From Clostridiales bacterium (lineage in GTDB: Bacteria > Bacillota > Clostridia > Oscillospirales > Oscillospiraceae), in assembly GCA_019421525.1 (NCBI GenBank), contig JAHZFC010000083.1, positions 1 through 9,755 of the forward strand: 9,755 nucleotides of DNA, written 5' to 3'. Both the position numbers and the translations under genes were made by a program. The notes beneath the pieces were generated by a model that did no database searches, was not told the origin of the DNA, and saw only the letters and a list, made by a program, of their open reading frames with translations. Positions 7,061 through 9,755 of the stretch are shown in pieces (within the stretch, counting starts at the first letter, position 1; each line of letters begins with the position of its first letter).

Positions 7061-8266
7061 TCAGGCGTGGAACACGTACCGGCTCAGCCGGTCCATGGCC
7101 TCCTCCACCCGGGATAGGGGGAGGGCCAGGTTCATGCGGATGGAGCAGGGACCGTGGAAGGGCCGGCCATCCTGCCAGGCAACGCCCACGTCCCAGCCGG
7201 CGCGGAGCAGCTCGTCCAACGACTTGCCGTGGTCCTGACACCAGGTGGTGCAGTCCAGGAAAAGCATATAGGTGCCCTGGGGCCGGGCCACCTGGATGCC
7301 GGGGAAGTGCCCTGCGATGTAGCCGCAGGCGTAGTCCACGTTTTGGGTCAGGATCTGGCGCAGCTCGTCCAGCCACTCATAGCCCTCCGGCCGGTAGGCG
7401 CCGATGAGGGCGTGCATGGACATGACGTTCATGTCGTTGTAGTGGCACAGGGAGGACTCCTTCTCCACCCGCTCCCGGAGGGTCTTGTTGTAGATGATGT
7501 GGTAGCTGCCGATCAGCCCGGCCAGGTTGAAGGTCTTGGAGGGGGCGTACAGGGCCACGGTGCGCATCCGGGCATCCTCGGACACCGACTGGAGGGGGAT
7601 GTGCTGATAGCCCTCCAGGGTCAGGTCGGACCAGATCTCGTCGGAGATCACCATCACGTCGTTGTCCCGGTAGATCTCCATGGCCCGCTCCAGCTCCCAG
7701 CGCTCCCACACGCGGCCGCAGGGGTTGTGGGGGGAACAGAACACGGCGGCGTGGATCTTGTGCTCCTTGAGCTTCCGGTCCATGTCATCGAAGTCCATCC
7801 GCCACACGCCGTCCCCGTCCAGCTTCAGGGGGCTGAGGACGATGTGGTAGCCGTGGTCCTCGATGCTGTTGGTGAAGCCGATGTAGGTGGGGGAGTGGAG
7901 CAGGATCTTGTCCCCGGGGGAGCACAGCACCCCCAGGGTGCTGATCAGACCGCCCAGCACGCCGTTCTCATAGCCGATGTGCTCCCGGGCAAGGCCGGTG
8001 ACGCGGTTGCGCGTCTCCTGCCAGCGGATGATGGAATCGAAATACTCATCCGTGGGGGCAAAGTAGCCGAAGGCGGGGTGCTGGGCCCGTTCGATCAGGG
8101 CCTGGGTGACGGTGGGGACCGTGGGGAAGTTCATGTCCGCCACCCACATGGGGATGGCGTCGAAGCCCTCCTTGGGGGCGCCGGGCGCGGTGCCGTGGCC
8201 CAGGGCATCGATGGCGATGGCGTCCCTGCCCCGGCGGTCCAGGATGCTGGTGAAGTCGTATTTCAT
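7061..8266 (-). CDS. PLP-dependent C-S lyase / aminotransferase of the MalY-PatB type
   Basis: A 401-residue fold-type I PLP enzyme. MalY/PatB members cleave cystathionine or other cysteine S-conjugates to a thiol, pyruvate and ammonia, and some also act as regulators. The family opening is clear: MWVADMNFPTVP at 40-51 and FGYFAPTDEYF at 67-77. The PLP lysine is K244 in APSKTFNLAG. N181 (SPHNPCGRVW) and D209 (ISDEIWSDL) contact the cofactor, and R377 (SIRMNLALP) binds the substrate carboxylate. The length is normal. An upstream TTG (8305) would add 13 residues but would use the SD itself as codons, so ATG at 8266 is chosen. It follows the GNAT gene by 111 bases with no clear terminator between them. 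Substrate is not predictable; a plain class I/II aminotransferase is the alternative. Confidence 0.9.
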   Translation of the reverse strand: MKYDFTSILDRRGRDAIAIDALGHGTAPGAPKEGFDAIPMWVADMNFPTVPTVTQALIERAQHPAFGYFAPTDEYFDSIIRWQETRNRVTGLAREHIGYENGVLGGLISTLGVLCSPGDKILLHSPTYIGFTNSIEDHGYHIVLSPLKLDGDGVWRMDFDDMDRKLKEHKIHAAVFCSPHNPCGRVWERWELERAMEIYRDNDVMVISDEIWSDLTLEGYQHIPLQSVSEDARMRTVALYAPSKTFNLAGLIGSYHIIYNKTLRERVEKESSLCHYNDMNVMSMHALIGAYRPEGYEWLDELRQILTQNVDYACGYIAGHFPGIQVARPQGTYMLFLDCTTWCQDHGKSLDELLRAGWDVGVAWQDGRPFHGPCSIRMNLALPLSRVEEAMDRLSRYVFHA

Positions 8267-8299
8267 CTGTGTTTGGCGCGCTTGCGCGCCAAGCCTCCT
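8267..8299 (-). promoter_or_regulatory. Ribosome binding site with a hairpin between SD and start codon
   Basis: The SD AGGAGG (8299-8294) is 27 bases from the ATG of the C-S lyase gene, too far for normal use. Between them lies the perfect palindrome TTGGCGCGCAAGCGCGCCAA (8273-8292). If it folds, one base before and six after remain, an effective seven-base spacing. The structure could therefore be required for translation. Confidence 0.6.
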
Positions 8300-8377
8300 T
8301 TCCAAGCTGCGGGCGCGGACGGCCCGTCAGCACGTTCGTATATGAGTAAGGACCTGTGAGTACCGGAACGGCGGCGC

Positions 8378-8938
8378 TCAGAAGGTCCTGACATACCGCA
8401 GGTCCACGCAGATGGCGTCCGGCGGGAAGGGGATATCGGCGTGGGTGCCGTCCCAGGCAAAGCCGTGGCGCTGATAGAAGCGGCGGGCCTTTTCGTTTTC
8501 CCGCAGGACAAAGACGAACTGCCTATGGAAGCCCAGAGCCCGCAGGCGGCTCACCGCCTCCTCAAAGAGCAGGCCGCCATAGCCCTTCCCCCGCTCCTCC
8601 GGGTGGGTGTAGAAGGAGATGATCTCCCCCCAGTCCCGGTAGCCGTCGTTGGGGAAGGAAGAGGCCGTCCCGGCGTTGAGGTTTTCGGTCCTGGCCGGGC
8701 CGTAGTTGATGCAGGCCACTGGGACATCGGCTCTGTAAAGGAGCAGACCATGACAGCGGCCTGTCTCGTAGTCGGCCCGGAACTGGTCCACCCAGCGCAC
8801 GTCGGTGATCTCCCTGGCCATGTACGCATCGGGCACAAAGCCCGCATATGTGTCCCGCCAGCCCAGGGCGTGGATCAGGGACATGGCGCGAAAATGTTCC
8901 TCGGTGGAGGCGTCTACAAAATGTAAGTTCTCAGACAT
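8378..8938 (-). CDS. GNAT family N-acetyltransferase
   Basis: A 186-residue single-domain GNAT protein, predicted to move an acetyl group from acetyl-CoA to an amine. Motif A is FYTHPEERGKGYGGLLFEEA (109-128), with the CoA pyrophosphate loop R116-G117-K118-G119-Y120-G121. Motif B is ENEKARRFYQRHGF (147-160), the usual helix and strand near the C-terminus. The ALGWRDTYAGFVPDAY segment (24-39) is a common GNAT N-terminal pattern. The start at MSENL was chosen because the broken duplicate at 9198 begins at the same residue; in-frame codons upstream (8953, 9031) lack an SD and conservation. The SD is weak (GGATGTGAT). It precedes the C-S lyase gene by 111 bases. Substrate unknown; small-molecule or resistance roles are both possible. 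Confidence 0.88.
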   Translation of the reverse strand: MSENLHFVDASTEEHFRAMSLIHALGWRDTYAGFVPDAYMAREITDVRWVDQFRADYETGRCHGLLLYRADVPVACINYGPARTENLNAGTASSFPNDGYRDWGEIISFYTHPEERGKGYGGLLFEEAVSRLRALGFHRQFVFVLRENEKARRFYQRHGFAWDGTHADIPFPPDAICVDLRYVRTF

Positions 8939-8975
8939 TTTTATCACATCCATGACATGGGATGGTGGGACACGC

Positions 8976-9110
8976 CGCGCCGGGTGGCGCGTACAAGTAT
9001 TTTGTCCGCGCCAAGACTTTGGCGTGGACAAGATCTTGGCGCAAGGGCGAATTCACTTCGCCCGCGCAAGTCAAATCAATGGGGTCCCCGCCCGGCACAG
9101 CCGGGTGGGG
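8976..9110. repeat. Cluster of four inverted repeats between the acetyltransferase and its broken copy
   Basis: Four hairpins occur in 135 bases. They are CGCGCC-GGGT-GGCGCG (8976-8991); 14-base arms starting TTGTCC at 9002-9031, whose two mismatches are G-U pairs in plus-strand RNA; an imperfect 36-base hairpin at 9035-9070 centred on GGGCGAA/TTCGCCC; and an 11-pair stem around CCCGGC-ACA-GCCGGG at 9086-9110. The word TTGGCG recurs here and in the hairpin at 8273-8292. No gene is seen. The left boundary of the gene fragment starts right after the last hairpin. Confidence 0.6.
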
Positions 9111-9198
9111 CGTCCCGCCAGCCCAGGGCGTGGATCAGGGACATGGCGCGAAAGTGCTCCTCAGTGGAGGCATCGACAAAGCGAAGGTTTTCAGACAT
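9076..9198 (-). pseudogene. Truncated duplicate of the GNAT acetyltransferase (first 29 codons)
   Basis: Starting at the ATG at 9198, 28 of 29 residues match the downstream acetyltransferase (only H6 is R here), then the frame continues for 11 unrelated residues (APPGCAGRGPH) to a TGA at 9076. The CoA-binding motifs are absent, so it cannot be an active enzyme. Homology also reaches about 30 bases upstream of the ATG, to about 9230. The SD here (GGAGTGAT) is better than that of the intact gene. It is most likely the remnant of a tandem duplication cut by deletion or by insertion of the hairpin cluster. It could still be translated as a 40-residue leader peptide 137 bases before the intact gene. 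Confidence 0.75.
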
Positions 9199-9256
9199 AT
9201 TGATCACTCCGTGATGAGGGATGGGGGACAAAGGTGTTACCCTTGCGATCTTATGG

Positions 9257-9410
9257 GGCCCAGCCGGGCCTTGCGGCCTCGTCAGGTTTCGCCTGACGGC
9301 GACCTTCTTTTCGCTCGTGCGAAAAGAAGGCAAAAGCACGCCGGGGGTCAGGCGCAGATGAACTTCAAGCGCAAAGGACGCGCTTTCGTTCAAAGCGCCT
9401 GCACCCCCGG
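9257..9410. repeat. Palindrome-rich intergenic region
   Basis: Successive inverted repeats: GGCCC-AGCC-GGGCC (9257-9270); CGTCAGG-TTTCG-CCTGACG (9280-9298); a perfect 12-pair stem CCTTCTTTTCGC-TCGT-GCGAAAAGAAGG (9303-9330); and a long hairpin whose outer stem pairs 9341-9355 with 9395-9410 (15 pairs, one bulged C). An inner GCGCTTT/AAAGCGC stem (9380-9398) competes with the last one. None is followed by a T-tract, so they do not look like terminators. No gene is supported. Confidence 0.6.
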
Positions 9411-9755
9411 TCCCCCGTTATTACGAGGGCCCAGGATAAGAACTGCCACAGCCTATTTCCGGCGTTGGGGTAAGCCGACACTCCCTGCTTCCTTATTTTC
9501 GCTGCCGCTCCATTGGCACTTGTGGAAGCTTGCAGGGCCCTCGGGGCACGCCTGCTCCCAGCAAGTGCCAGGATCAGGCGCTCTTCCATGGGCCGTCTTA
9601 GAGTACTTCCTTTGTCAGCATCAGCGGCAGCGGCGCAGGGGTGCCAGACAGTCCCAGTTACCACAGCGCCGGTCCATAGAAGGACGTACCGAAGCATGGT
9701 AAGCGCTTTTCTTTGGCGGTCCGACACCGTTTCTTTTGGCGCTGTCAAAAGAAAT
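9411..9755. other. Gene-free end region with multi-branched secondary structure
   Basis: About 345 bases with no credible gene. A minus-strand frame (9365-9748, 127 residues) is rich in Arg, Ala and Ser, has no recognisable domain, and runs through the hairpins, so it is not called. The notable content is a nested structure: GCTGCCGCT (9501-9509) pairs with 9623-9631, enclosing TGGCACTTG (9514-9522) paired with CAAGTGCCA (9562-9570), which encloses GCAGG/CCTGC and GCCC/GGGC stems. The window ends in TTTCTTTTG (9730-9738) paired with CAAAAGAAA (9746-9754). It could be a structured RNA or a repeat element continuing past the edge. Confidence 0.45.

Noticed and set aside
7061..8305. Longer C-S lyase reading from TTG at 8305
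   Set aside because: Its first codons are the SD and hairpin themselves, the added residues are not family-like, and MKYDF at 8266 fits the MalY/PatB N-terminus.
8378..9031. Longer acetyltransferase reading from 9031 or 8953
   Set aside because: The added residues come from the hairpin cluster, there is no SD, and the duplicate copy supports the start at MSENL.
9069..9074. TTGACT as a -35 for the acetyltransferase gene on the minus strand
   Set aside because: No -10-like hexamer lies 16-18 bases downstream; the matching interval is GC-rich hairpin sequence.
8962..9702. Plus-strand frame of 246 codons across the hairpin regions
   Set aside because: It overlaps the acetyltransferase fragment antisense and the palindromic repeats, with no domain or plausible start signal.
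9365..9748. Minus-strand frame of 127 codons in the end region
   Set aside because: It lies across several inverted repeats, has no recognisable domain and no clear ribosome binding site that I could find; the sequence is better explained by structure than by coding.
8976..9755. Insertion sequence or transposon
   Set aside because: No transposase, no matching terminal inverted repeats with target duplications, and no integrase is visible in the window.

Overview
The window is GC-rich, has strong Shine-Dalgarno (SD) sequences and SigA-type promoters, and carries an S-layer-homology (SLH) surface protein next to type II fatty-acid genes. This fits a high-GC, probably gut-dwelling Clostridia of the Oscillospiraceae type (Flavonifractor/Lawsonibacter-like). 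That placement is inferred from style and protein resemblance, not from a search. Every gene I accept lies on the minus strand, so transcription runs from high to low coordinates.

From the low end, 1-2429 is the start of a fatty-acid synthesis operon, read acpP - accB - accC - accD. accD runs off the window edge. It supplies acyl carrier protein, biotin carboxyl carrier protein, biotin carboxylase and carboxyltransferase beta, i.e. the malonyl-CoA-forming step plus the acyl carrier. A near-consensus promoter with an extended -10 lies at 2497-2524. A perfect palindrome covers its -10/start region, a second inverted repeat flanks its -35, and a hairpin separates acpP from accB.

2624-2658 is the terminator of the next gene. 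2693-6511 is one 1272-residue exported protein: signal peptide, helical segment, beta-helix, InlB-like repeat, pilin-like isopeptide domain, DUF11-like domain, and three C-terminal SLH repeats for cell-wall anchoring. Its upstream region (6512-6800) holds phased A-tracts and an unusual cluster of seven GATC sites. Two intrinsic terminators follow at 6825-6862 and 6995-7030.

7061-8266 encodes a MalY/PatB-type PLP C-S lyase. Its SD is separated from its ATG by a perfect hairpin. 8378-8938 encodes a GNAT acetyltransferase that probably shares its transcript. Upstream is a broken copy of the first 29 codons of the same acetyltransferase (9112-9198).

From about 8970 to the window end the sequence outside this fragment holds no gene I can support. 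It is unusually dense in inverted repeats, including a multi-branched structure at 9501-9631. I see no complete mobile element, CRISPR array, tRNA or rRNA, and no convincing new multi-gene system. The most interesting items are the SD-hairpin-start arrangement, the mosaic acetyltransferase fragment, the palindromic acpP promoter and the structured tail.
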